Assembly: GCA_016722565.1 (NCBI GenBank)
Contig: JADKIU010000002.1
Location: 62,001-126,000, forward strand
Direction: 5' to 3'
DNA: 64,000 nucleotides
Source: Bacteroidota bacterium
Lineage (GTDB): Bacteria; Bacteroidota; Bacteroidia; 2-12-FULL-35-15
Shown: in pieces, positions 28,716-37,274 of the stretch
How positions within the stretch are numbered: the first letter of the stretch is position 1
Layout of the letters: every line of letters starts with the position of its first letter
The notes under the pieces: model-generated
The model's input: only the letters and a program-made list of their open reading frames with translations
Databases searched by the model: none
Told to the model about the DNA's origin: nothing
Position numbers and translations under genes: made by a program

Positions 28716-30860
28716 ATGATTCCGAATAGAATTTTTGCTTTTATTGTTTTTTTACTATTTACCACGTCTTCCTTTTCTCAAAACAAGCAAACGCTTGATA
28801 GTTTGGAGAAAGTATTGAGTCAATCTCAGGTGGACACGGTGAAGGTGAATTGCATGGTAAAGTTGGCATCCGAGTATAGAAATAATGAACCTGAAAAGGC
28901 GAAGCAATATGCGTTGAAAGCGTTAGCATTGGCGCAGCAGAATAGTTTTAAGAAGGGGATAGCCAATTGTTATCATTTGCTAGGAATGATTTATTCACAC
29001 TTGGCAGAGAATGAGAAAGCAATGGAATATTATATGTTCTCTCTGAAAATCAATCAGGAATTGGGAGATAAGCGAGCAATGTCTACATCTTATAATAACA
29101 TCGGGTCGCTTCACTACTATCAAGGGAATTATGATAAAGCGTTAAAGTATTACTTGATTTCTTTGGAGATAGATGAAGAGTTGAAAGAAGAACGAGGGAT
29201 GGCAAGCTCTTATAATAATGTTGGATTAATTTATTGGGCTCAAAGTAACTTTGATAAAGCGCAAGATTATTTTCAAATGGCTGTAAATATATACGCACAT
29301 TTAAGAGATAAAAAAGGATTGGGAGGTGCTTACAGTAATATTGGTGGAGTTGCTTATTACAAGGGAAAACCGGACGTGGCAATTTTATATTTTCAAAAAT
29401 CGTATGAATATTACAAAGACATAAATTTTAAAACGGGCTGTGCTACAGCACTCACAAATATCTCAGAAATATTAACGGAGCAAAAGAAATATGCTGATGC
29501 CATGAAATATGCTTTAGAGTCCATTGAAATACATGAACAGTTAGGTAATAAATCTGAAAAAACATACGGATTATTAGCCTTGGCTAAAATATATTCTTAC
29601 CAAAAACAATATCCCCAAGCAATTGATAAACTAAAGGAAGTGATTGAATTGTCAAAGGAAATAAATGGACAAAAACAATTGAGTCAAGCTCATTTAATGA
29701 CAGCACAAACGTACTATGAAATGGGAAATTATAAGCAAGCTTACCAGTCGTTTGAAGCCTATACCACTGCTAAGGATTCAATTTTTACAAAGGAAAGCAC
29801 TGCTCAAATTGCAGAGATGAATACCAAGTACGATACGGATAAAAAAAATAAAGAGATTGAATTGTTGAAAAAAGAAAGTGAGATCCAACAACTCAATCAG
29901 GAAGCAGACCGCAGTAAGAATGCAATGATTCGTAATTTACTAATTGCCATCTGTGCATTTGTTTTGATATTGACTGTTGTGTTGTATAATAGAAATCAGG
30001 TAAAGCAAAAAGCCAATCTTGAACTCGCTGAAAAAAATAAAAGCATTGAAGAGCAAAAAGAGCAGATTCAATTTCAACACAGTCAGCTGGAGCATAAGAA
30101 CAAGGAAATAACAGATAGTATCAAATATGCGAAGAATTTGCAAATGGCTATTCTTCCTCCCGACATTCAGGTAAAGCGATTGTTGCCCGATAGTTTTGTA
30201 TTGTATAAACCTAAAGACATTGTAAGTGGCGACTTTTACTGGATAGAAGAGTGGGGCAGTCAGATTTTAGTTGCAGCGGCAGATTGCACCGGACATGGTG
30301 TTCCTGGTGCTTTTATGAGTATTGTTGGTAACAATTTGTTACAGCAGGCAGTGTTCAATTATGGTTTGTCGAAACCATTTTTAATTCTAAACAATCTAAA
30401 TAAAAATATTTCAAGAATGTTGCATCAATCTGCTGAAGTAGTTACAGTAAAAGATGGAATGGATATCGCCTTGGTGAGCATTGATAAAGCGACAGGTTTA
30501 GTTGAGTTCTCAGGTGCTTTTAATCCTTTATGGATTGTTCGAAATAATGAGCTGATTGAAATAAAAGGAGATAAGCAGCCCGTTGGAGAATTTTTGGGAG
30601 AAGAATTACAATCGTTCACTCACAATGAGTTTCAGACTCAAAAAGGTGATATGTTGTATGTGTTTACAGATGGTTTTTCTGATCAATTTGGTGGTCCGAA
30701 AGGAAAGAAATTCAAGAACAAACAATTTCAGCAATTACTGATATCAATTGCTTCAAAACCAATGGATGTTCAAAAATCTATTTTGGAGAAAACAATGTTG
30801 GATTGGCAGGGAAATTTGGAGCAAATTGATGATATTTTGGTGATTGGCATGCGCGTTTAG
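28716..30860 (+). CDS. TPR-SpoIIE sensor phosphatase (array member 1)
   Basis: 714 aa from ATG 28716 (a TTG further up adds nine residues without a better signal). In order: signal peptide (IFAFIVFLLFTTSSFSQ), about eight TPR repeats (YNNIGSLHYYQGNYDKALKY type) to about residue 370, a coiled coil, TM helix (LLIAICAFVLILTVVLYNR), a second coiled coil, and a PP2C-like SpoIIE domain with SGDFYW, DCTGHGVPGAF, VKDGMDIAL and TDGFSDQFGG. Known: SpoIIE/RsbU phosphatases act on anti-sigma-factor antagonists. Here the TPR part would be periplasmic. Its catalytic domain is almost the same as that of member 3. No kinase or STAS gene is nearby, so the target is unknown. Confidence 0.93.
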   Translation: MIPNRIFAFIVFLLFTTSSFSQNKQTLDSLEKVLSQSQVDTVKVNCMVKLASEYRNNEPEKAKQYALKALALAQQNSFKKGIANCYHLLGMIYSHLAENEKAMEYYMFSLKINQELGDKRAMSTSYNNIGSLHYYQGNYDKALKYYLISLEIDEELKEERGMASSYNNVGLIYWAQSNFDKAQDYFQMAVNIYAHLRDKKGLGGAYSNIGGVAYYKGKPDVAILYFQKSYEYYKDINFKTGCATALTNISEILTEQKKYADAMKYALESIEIHEQLGNKSEKTYGLLALAKIYSYQKQYPQAIDKLKEVIELSKEINGQKQLSQAHLMTAQTYYEMGNYKQAYQSFEAYTTAKDSIFTKESTAQIAEMNTKYDTDKKNKEIELLKKESEIQQLNQEADRSKNAMIRNLLIAICAFVLILTVVLYNRNQVKQKANLELAEKNKSIEEQKEQIQFQHSQLEHKNKEITDSIKYAKNLQMAILPPDIQVKRLLPDSFVLYKPKDIVSGDFYWIEEWGSQILVAAADCTGHGVPGAFMSIVGNNLLQQAVFNYGLSKPFLILNNLNKNISRMLHQSAEVVTVKDGMDIALVSIDKATGLVEFSGAFNPLWIVRNNELIEIKGDKQPVGEFLGEELQSFTHNEFQTQKGDMLYVFTDGFSDQFGGPKGKKFKNKQFQQLLISIASKPMDVQKSILEKTMLDWQGNLEQIDDILVIGMRV

Positions 30861-30887
30861 TTAGATAAAAATGATTTAATAAAATAG

Positions 30888-32852
30888 ATGAAACGATTTT
30901 TTACATGTTTTTTAGTGTTGCTCTTGACGACTCAACTTCAGGCGCAACAATCGAAAATTGATAGTTTGTATGCAGTATATTCAAAAACGGTTGAAGATAC
31001 TTCGAAGGTGAATTTGTTAATTCAAATGGCAAATGTCTATGATGACAAAGAGATAGTAAAGGGAGTTGGTTTTATGCGCGAGGCGCTGGAATTATCGGAA
31101 CGTATTAAGTATGATAAAGGCATTTGTTTAGCAAATAGTTTGTTAGGAGATTATTATGCTGAACAGTTAATCTATTCGGAAGCATTAAAGCATTATCTCA
31201 AAGCGACAGTGGTTGGAGAAAATAAGAAAATGTATAGCACATTGTCTTCTTGTTATAATAAGATTGGAATCATCTATTCCAATCAAAAGAAGAATGAACT
31301 TTGTTTAAAATATTTCAAAAAAGTGGCTGATATTGCTAAGTTGCAGAATAAGCCGGGACGATTTGCTATTGCTTGTAATAATATTGGAATCGCATGTAAA
31401 GATTTAGGTCGTTACCAAGATGCAAAAAAGTATTATTCACTGGCTTTGGCTGAATTTGAAAAAACGGATTTTAAGATTGGAATTGCATCGGTTAATAATG
31501 GTTTAGGTACGATTAGCGATTTGTTAGGTGATTATGATGAAGCATTAAATTATTATCGAATTGCGATTGATGTTTTTCAGGAGGCCAACGATTCATCAAT
31601 GGCTGCCGGTTTGTACACCAATATTGGCGAAGTTTATAGTCATAAGAAGGAATTTAAAACAGCATTGGATTATTATCTAAAAGGGCTTAGTGTTTTAGAA
31701 TTTCAAGAGAGCAAAAACAATAATTTTAGATTGGATGCTTATGATGGATTAGCCGATGTATATGCAAATTTGAAAAATTTCGAAAAAGCGTATTATTTCA
31801 AGAATAGATATCTAGCCTTAAAAGATTCTATTGATGATGTTGATGGTATGTTGCAGGTGCAAGAAATGGAAAAACGCTTGGAAAATGAAAAGAATGAGAA
31901 GGAGATAGAATTGCTTAAGCAAAAGGAAGAAATTCAAGCATTAAAAGTGAAGTCGCAAACTGAAAAACTAAAGAAGAGTAATATTATTATATTTTTCGTT
32001 GCCGGTATTTTGCTCCTTGCCTTGGTACTTTCCTTTTTTATTTACAAAGCGTATAAACAAATTAAAAAGACCAACATTGAATTGGCAGAAAAGAAAAAGG
32101 AAATTCAAGATAGTATTAATTATGCGAAAAAAATTCAAGAATCGATGTTGCCGGATGTTACCATCCTTGCTAAGCATTTTCCAAAAGGAGGATTTGGTTT
32201 ATACTTGCCAAAAGATGTTGTGAGTGGCGATTTTTATTGGTTTAATGAGTTAAATGGATCCGTTTATTTTGCAGTTGCCGATTGTACAGGACATGGTGTT
32301 CCCGGAGCATTTATGAGTATGATTGGTATTGATAAGTTGAATAGTTTTATTGATAAGAAAGTTGAACAATTGCCACAAATATTGTCCTTGTTAAATATTA
32401 GTATTAAGCGTGCACTAAAACAATCAAAAGGGTCTCAGTCTTCAAGAGATGGAATGGATATCGCCTTGTGTTCGTTAAATACAAAAACAAAAGTGTTGCA
32501 ATATGCCGGTGCAAACCGTCCAATCTGGATACTTCGAAAAAATGAAATTATCGAATACAAACCTACCAAGGCTTCCATTGCCGGACATGTAGAAGATTAT
32601 CAGGAATATGTTGCACATCAGATTCAATTGGAAGACGAAGATATTATTTACATGTTTTCAGATGGATTTGCTGATCAGTTTGGTGGTAAGGATAAGAAAA
32701 AGTTTAGGTCGAAGTTGTTGAAACAAACGTTAATTGATATGCATAAATTGACAATGCGTGAACAAGAATTGAAGCTGGAGGAAGTTTTTATCAATTGGAA
32801 AGGCAATCTAGAGCAAGTTGATGATGTATTGGTTTTAGGATTTAAAATATAA
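30888..32852 (+). CDS. TPR-SpoIIE sensor phosphatase (array member 2)
   Basis: 654 aa. Signal peptide (MKRFFTCFLVLLLTTQLQAQ), TPR repeats to about residue 320, coiled coil rich in Glu/Lys, TM helix (IIFFVAGILLLALVLSFFIY), short linker QDSINYAKKIQESMLP, then the SpoIIE domain (VSGDFYWF, DCTGHGVPGAFMSMIG, RDGMDIALCS, SDGFADQFGG). It lacks the long second coiled coil of its neighbours, and its phosphatase domain is the most divergent of the three. 27 bases separate it from member 1 and three from member 3, so all three look co-transcribed. Confidence 0.93.
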   Translation: MKRFFTCFLVLLLTTQLQAQQSKIDSLYAVYSKTVEDTSKVNLLIQMANVYDDKEIVKGVGFMREALELSERIKYDKGICLANSLLGDYYAEQLIYSEALKHYLKATVVGENKKMYSTLSSCYNKIGIIYSNQKKNELCLKYFKKVADIAKLQNKPGRFAIACNNIGIACKDLGRYQDAKKYYSLALAEFEKTDFKIGIASVNNGLGTISDLLGDYDEALNYYRIAIDVFQEANDSSMAAGLYTNIGEVYSHKKEFKTALDYYLKGLSVLEFQESKNNNFRLDAYDGLADVYANLKNFEKAYYFKNRYLALKDSIDDVDGMLQVQEMEKRLENEKNEKEIELLKQKEEIQALKVKSQTEKLKKSNIIIFFVAGILLLALVLSFFIYKAYKQIKKTNIELAEKKKEIQDSINYAKKIQESMLPDVTILAKHFPKGGFGLYLPKDVVSGDFYWFNELNGSVYFAVADCTGHGVPGAFMSMIGIDKLNSFIDKKVEQLPQILSLLNISIKRALKQSKGSQSSRDGMDIALCSLNTKTKVLQYAGANRPIWILRKNEIIEYKPTKASIAGHVEDYQEYVAHQIQLEDEDIIYMFSDGFADQFGGKDKKKFRSKLLKQTLIDMHKLTMREQELKLEEVFINWKGNLEQVDDVLVLGFKI

Positions 32853-32855
32853 CAC

Positions 32856-34838
32856 ATGTTTAAAGTAAAGTTTACTGCATCTTTTGTATTCATTTTTCTT
32901 TCCAGTTTGGCTGTTTTTTCTCAAACGCCACCGGATAGTCTTTTTGAAATAGTGAACTCCAGTCAGCCGGATACGGCAAGAGTTAGCGCATTGTTAGAAA
33001 TTGCCGACTATTACAATGATAGTAACCCCAACAAGGGAATCGAATATTTGAATCAGGCATATGAGATAGCTCAAAAAAATGGAGATCAACGTGGGATTTC
33101 AAATGTAACGAATCAGTTAGGGACAAACTATTACTTTATGGGAGATTACGAGAAAGCAATCCGTAATTTTTTGGAATCGCTGAAAGCAAATGAAATGATC
33201 AAAAGCGGAAAGGGGATTGCCGGTTGCTTGAATAATATTGGCAGTGTGTATGTTGCCCAGCAGGATTATAAAAAAGCGTTGGAATATCATTTTAAAGCAT
33301 TAAAAATTCGAGAAGAAAATTTAGAAAACGGGATTGGAGATAAAAATTCAATTGCAATGTCGTATGGTAATATAGGGCAAGCGTACTATTATTTGAATGA
33401 TTTTACCAATGCAATGGATTATTATAATCGCTCATTGAGAATTTCAGAAAGCACCGGAAACAAAAAGCGCATAGCACTAATGTTAAACAATATTGGGAGT
33501 ATCTATGCTGAGGAGAAATTCTATGACAATGCCTTAGTTTATTTTACGAAATCATTGGGGATTCAACGACAACTTGAAGATAAAGTGAATGTAGCCATGG
33601 CATTAAATAATATTGGGGAAGTTTATTTTATGAAGAAGGATTATAAAAATGCAATTGATTATTATTCCCAAGGGCTTTCCGTATCCAAAGAAATCGATGA
33701 TTTAGATGATTTAAAAACCAGCTATGATGGTTTGCATAACTGTTATGTTGCTTTAAATGATTATGTGAAGGCACATGAATATTTAGCATTATTTAGTGAA
33801 GTAAAAGATTCACTTTACAACTCTGAGAATTCTGCACAAATAAATGAAATGTTGACAAAATTTGATACTGATAAAAAGGAGCAAGAAATTCAGCTTTTGC
33901 AAAAAGATCAATTGATTACCAAGTTTTGGAGAAATTCGCTTATTATCGGTTGTTTTCTAATCTTGATTGTAGCGCTATTGCTATACAATAGGAATAAAGT
34001 GAAACAAAAAGCAAATGTTCTACTATCAAAACAAAAAGAAGAAATTGAATTGAAGAACAATCAGCTTGGATCAAAGAATAAAGAAATTACGGATAGTATT
34101 AAATATGCGAAACATTTGCAGATGGCAATTCTTCCACCAGATTCTCAAATCAAACGATTGTTGCCGGATAGTTTTGTGCTCTATAAACCAAAGGATATTG
34201 TGAGTGGTGATTTTTATTGGATTGAAGAATGGGGGACGCAAGTGCTGGTCGCAGCAGCCGATTGCACCGGACATGGTGTTCCCGGAGCATTTATGAGTAT
34301 TGTCGGTAATAATTTATTGCAGCAAGCTGTTTTTAATTATGGCTTATCTAAACCATTCCTGATTTTGAATAATGTAAATAAAAATATTTCAAGGATGTTG
34401 CATCAATCGGAGGAAACAGCAACAGTGAAAGATGGAATGGACATCGCCTTGGTAAGTATTGATTATTCTAAAAATAGTATTGAATATGCCGGTGCTTTTA
34501 ATCCTTTGTGGATTATCAGAAAGGGCGAGTTGATTGAAATTAAAGCAGACAAACATCCTGTAGGTGCTTTTGTGGGCGAGGAGTTAAAGCAATTTACACA
34601 TCAGGAGTTTGTTTTTGAAAAAGGGGATACACTCTATATTTTTACAGATGGCTATGCCGATCAGTTTGGTGGGCCTAAAGGAAAAAAATTCAAGTACAAA
34701 CAGTTGCAAAATATTCTACTTCAAAATTCGTCCAAATCGATGGCGGAACAGAAGTCTGTCTTAGAGTCGTCAATTGTAAGCTGGCAAGGAAATTTAGAAC
34801 AGATTGACGATATTTTAATTATTGGTGTTCGATTCTAA
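32856..34838 (+). CDS. TPR-SpoIIE sensor phosphatase (array member 3)
   Basis: 660 aa. Signal peptide (FTASFVFIFLSSLAVFSQ), seven or so TPRs (ALNNIGEVYFMKKDYKNAIDY), TM helix (LIIGCFLILIVALLLYNR), coiled coil, and a SpoIIE domain with SGDFYWIEEWG, DCTGHGVPGAFMSIVGNN, VKDGMDIAL and TDGYADQFGG. The phosphatase half is nearly the same as in member 1 while the TPR halves differ. This pattern fits a shared output with different inputs. It ends two bases before the convergent pirin gene, with no obvious terminator between. Confidence 0.93.
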   Translation: MFKVKFTASFVFIFLSSLAVFSQTPPDSLFEIVNSSQPDTARVSALLEIADYYNDSNPNKGIEYLNQAYEIAQKNGDQRGISNVTNQLGTNYYFMGDYEKAIRNFLESLKANEMIKSGKGIAGCLNNIGSVYVAQQDYKKALEYHFKALKIREENLENGIGDKNSIAMSYGNIGQAYYYLNDFTNAMDYYNRSLRISESTGNKKRIALMLNNIGSIYAEEKFYDNALVYFTKSLGIQRQLEDKVNVAMALNNIGEVYFMKKDYKNAIDYYSQGLSVSKEIDDLDDLKTSYDGLHNCYVALNDYVKAHEYLALFSEVKDSLYNSENSAQINEMLTKFDTDKKEQEIQLLQKDQLITKFWRNSLIIGCFLILIVALLLYNRNKVKQKANVLLSKQKEEIELKNNQLGSKNKEITDSIKYAKHLQMAILPPDSQIKRLLPDSFVLYKPKDIVSGDFYWIEEWGTQVLVAAADCTGHGVPGAFMSIVGNNLLQQAVFNYGLSKPFLILNNVNKNISRMLHQSEETATVKDGMDIALVSIDYSKNSIEYAGAFNPLWIIRKGELIEIKADKHPVGAFVGEELKQFTHQEFVFEKGDTLYIFTDGYADQFGGPKGKKFKYKQLQNILLQNSSKSMAEQKSVLESSIVSWQGNLEQIDDILIIGVRF

Positions 34839-34840
34839 TT

Positions 34841-35554
34841 TTAATTCATTGGTACTTCAATCACCAATACTTCTGAATTAGCAGCGATATCAAGATGAAT
34901 TGAATCGGTTTCCCAAATTCCAATTGCGTCACGTTTACCGGTTTTTTGTCCTTCTATGTTTGCCTCTCCTTCAATTACAAAAATGTAAGCTCCATTTCCT
35001 TTGTGTTGAATGGTGTAATCAATTGCAGTTTCGGAATCGAATTTTCCTAACGAAAAGTAGGCATCTTGATTGATCCACATTACATCATCAGCTTTAACGG
35101 GCGCGACAATGGTTTTGAATTTTCCTTTTTTATCATCCTCAGAAAATACACGTTGATCGTAACGGGGAGTAATGTTTCTTTCCTTTGGGAAAACCCAAAT
35201 TTGCAAGAGATTAATTTCTTCTGTTTTCGAATGGTTGTATTCACTGTGCATCAATCCGGATCCGGCACTCATGGCTTGTATTTCGTTCGGACGAATGACG
35301 CCAATATTCCCCATACTATCTTTATGTTCTAGTGTTCCACTTAATGGAATGGTAACAATTTCCATATTGTCGTGCGGGTGCATTCCAAATACCATTCCGG
35401 GTGCAACAATATCGTCATTCAATACGCGTAGTAATCCGAAGTGTACTTTGCTTGGGTCGTGATAGCTTGCAAAACTGAATGAATGTTTTGCATTTAGCCA
35501 ACCATGGTTGGCATGACCGCGTTCGTCTGCTTTGTGAAAAATCGTTTTACTCAT
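34841..35554 (-). CDS. pirin family protein
   Basis: 237 aa bicupin. Family marks: the N-terminal DERGHANHGWLNAKHSFSFA, the metal-ligand segment FGMHPHDNMEIVTIPLSG (His, His, Glu), SAGSGLMHSEYNHSK, and a second, degenerate cupin. Known: bacterial pirins include quercetinase-like (YhhW/YhaK) enzymes and redox-responsive proteins. No flavonoid context is present. Substrate not predicted. Confidence 0.93.
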   Translation of the reverse strand: MSKTIFHKADERGHANHGWLNAKHSFSFASYHDPSKVHFGLLRVLNDDIVAPGMVFGMHPHDNMEIVTIPLSGTLEHKDSMGNIGVIRPNEIQAMSAGSGLMHSEYNHSKTEEINLLQIWVFPKERNITPRYDQRVFSEDDKKGKFKTIVAPVKADDVMWINQDAYFSLGKFDSETAIDYTIQHKGNGAYIFVIEGEANIEGQKTGKRDAIGIWETDSIHLDIAANSEVLVIEVPMN

Positions 35555-35659
35555 GTTTATCGTTTATTAAAGTTTTGCCACAGATTCACAGATTATTTTG
35601 TTTGAGAAAATTAATTTGTGAGATTTTTTTTAAGTTTTAATCAGTGAATCGGTGGTTAT

Positions 35660-35956
35660 TTAGTTCATTATAAGTTTTGGTAATTCGTTGGACACACTGT
35701 TGTGAAATGCCAATTCGAAAATTTCAGGTTTCATATAATGGATGAGTGGGAATGTTGCCAACAGATCCATTGCTTTTTTTTCTGACCCCGCAATCAGGGT
35801 CACCCAAACTTGAGATCGGTCTAATGCAAGAGAGTAATGAAGTACTTTTCCTTCATCCATCAATTCATCGATTCGTTTTCGTTGTTTTGGAATTAATAAT
35901 ATAAACTCTTCTGTTAATTCCGTTGGTAAAGAAATACTAATCATGTATGTATTCAT
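35660..35956 (-). CDS. small YciI/muconolactone-isomerase-like protein (98 aa)
   Basis: A ferredoxin-like alpha/beta sequence (YMISISLPTELTEEFILLIP, GKVLHYSLALDRSQVWVTLIA, MDLLATFPLIHYMKPEIFEL). The overall pattern resembles the dimeric alpha/beta barrel group that includes muconolactone isomerase-like proteins. No catalytic residues can be assigned. It lies downstream of, and on the same strand as, yceI, but with a hairpin between. Confidence 0.6.
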   Translation of the reverse strand: MNTYMISISLPTELTEEFILLIPKQRKRIDELMDEGKVLHYSLALDRSQVWVTLIAGSEKKAMDLLATFPLIHYMKPEIFELAFHNSVSNELPKLIMN

Positions 35957-36002
35957 TGTATTTTTTTTTAAGATTAAATAGCCTGTGAGTTTTTCATTTA
36001 AA

Positions 36003-36026
36003 CCCCTACTTCAAATAGAGTAGGGG
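36003..36026. terminator. hairpin between yceI and the 98-aa gene
   Basis: Perfect 8-bp arms cccctact (36003-36010) and agtagggg (36019-36026). There is only a weak T-tract on either side. Probably the yceI terminator. Confidence 0.5.
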
Positions 36027-36111
36027 CTTAAATGATCGTTTACATGTGCTGTAAACATCTCTTTTTTTATCTAAATAAACAAATACAGATGTGGCAATGT
36101 TTAAAAAAAAG

Positions 36112-36651
36112 TTATTTTGAAGTGATGATTTCAATTTCAGCTTCTAACTTCACTTGTTTGCCAACCATTGCTCCACCTGCTTCTAATAATGCATTCCATT
36201 CCAAACCAAAATCAAAACGGTCAATAGAGCTTTCTAATGCAAATCCTGCACGAATATTTCCATAAGGATCAACTACTTGTCCACCATAATTTGCTTTAAA
36301 CTCAATTGCTTTGGTAATTCCTTTGATGGTAATATCTCCTTTAAGGATAAACTCTTCTTCATTAAGTTTTTTCATTTCTTTCGATACAAACTTGATTGAA
36401 GGGAAATTAGCCACATCAAAAAAGTCAGGCGATTTTAAATGACCGTCTCTGTCAGCTACTCCTGTATTGATAGAATTGACATCGATTTCAAGATCAATCT
36501 TTGCATTTTCAAAATCCAATCCTTTTGTTTCAGCAGTTATTTTGTAGTTTCCGAATGATCCCTTAGCTTTTGCAATAACCATGTGTTTTACTGAGAAGTG
36601 TACACTTGAGTGCGCTTGATCGATTGACCATACTTTTGTTTGTGTTTCCAT
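36112..36651 (-). CDS. YceI family lipid-binding protein (cytoplasmic form)
   Basis: 179 aa with the YceI lipocalin-like fold: WSIDQAHSSVHFSVKHMVIAKAKGSF, GVADRDGHLKSPDFFDVANFPSIKFVS, and FALESSIDRFDFGLEWN. There is no signal peptide, so unlike E. coli YceI it should stay in the cytosol. Known: family members bind isoprenoid or fatty-amide ligands. It is next to marR, and both genes share an upstream palindrome, which suggests MarR control. Confidence 0.93.
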   Translation of the reverse strand: METQTKVWSIDQAHSSVHFSVKHMVIAKAKGSFGNYKITAETKGLDFENAKIDLEIDVNSINTGVADRDGHLKSPDFFDVANFPSIKFVSKEMKKLNEEEFILKGDITIKGITKAIEFKANYGGQVVDPYGNIRAGFALESSIDRFDFGLEWNALLEAGGAMVGKQVKLEAEIEIITSK

Positions 36652-36712
36652 TTTTTTTGTTTTTAGTTGTTTTTAATTATTTGAAGTTGTAGTTTATAAA
36701 TAGTTACATTTA

Positions 36713-36724
36713 ATGTATATACAT
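36713..36724. promoter_or_regulatory. MarR-type operator upstream of yceI
   Basis: The perfect 12-bp palindrome atgtatatacat lies 62 bases upstream of the yceI start. The same 12-mer (16 matching bases, AATGTATATACATATA, counting flanks and orientation) occurs upstream of marR at 37247-37258. Confidence 0.65.
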
Positions 36725-36742
36725 ATATATTAGTAAAAAAAT

Positions 36743-37192
36743 TTAACCTCTTAGTTTGTCGAGCAGTTGGTTGATGGTAGCGGCTTCTTTGTCCGAAAGG
36801 TTCTTCAGTTCTTTCAGCATTTCACCATCTAATTTATCCAGTTCTTCTAATAAATCCAATCCTTTTTGAGTAATTACAACATTTACGGCTCTTCTGTCAT
36901 CCGGACAAACAGCACGGTCGACTAGTTTTTTGACTCTCAATTTTTCAACTAATCGGGATGCATTTGAATTTTTATCCAACATCCGATCAATCAATAAATT
37001 TACTGTAGCCGGTTTAGGATGTTGTCCTCTTAAAATGCGTAAGATGTTAAATTGTTGGGTGGATATACCGTATGGTTTAATGTGGCATGCATGTTTCGCA
37101 CTCAACCAACCACTGGTAAATAAGATATTAATTAGCATTTTTTGATGCTCGTTTTTAAATTTTGATTGCTTTATTTCCTTTCCGATTTCCAT
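36743..37192 (-). CDS. MarR family transcriptional regulator
   Basis: 149 aa winged-helix protein: YGISTQQFNILRILRGQHP (helix before HTH), VNLLIDRMLDKNSNASRLVEKL (recognition part), wing RAVCPDDRRAVNVVITQKG, and dimerisation helices at both ends. Known: MarR dimers bind short palindromes and are released by small lipophilic or phenolic ligands, or by oxidation. Here a palindrome lies in its own promoter region and in that of the downstream yceI. It contains a Cys in the wing (RAVCPDD) and another near the N-terminus, which leaves redox sensing possible. Confidence 0.92.
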   Translation of the reverse strand: MEIGKEIKQSKFKNEHQKMLINILFTSGWLSAKHACHIKPYGISTQQFNILRILRGQHPKPATVNLLIDRMLDKNSNASRLVEKLRVKKLVDRAVCPDDRRAVNVVITQKGLDLLEELDKLDGEMLKELKNLSDKEAATINQLLDKLRG

Positions 37193-37246
37193 CGCTTTTT
37201 AATTTACGATACAAAGATATGTAAAAATTAAATACAAATACATTAT

Positions 37247-37258
37247 ATGTATATACAT
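37247..37258. promoter_or_regulatory. MarR-type operator upstream of marR
   Basis: The same perfect palindrome atgtatatacat lies 54 bases upstream of the marR start codon, close to the distance of the yceI copy (62 bases). Autoregulation is likely. Confidence 0.65.
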
Positions 37259-37274
37259 TTATTTATAAAAAATG

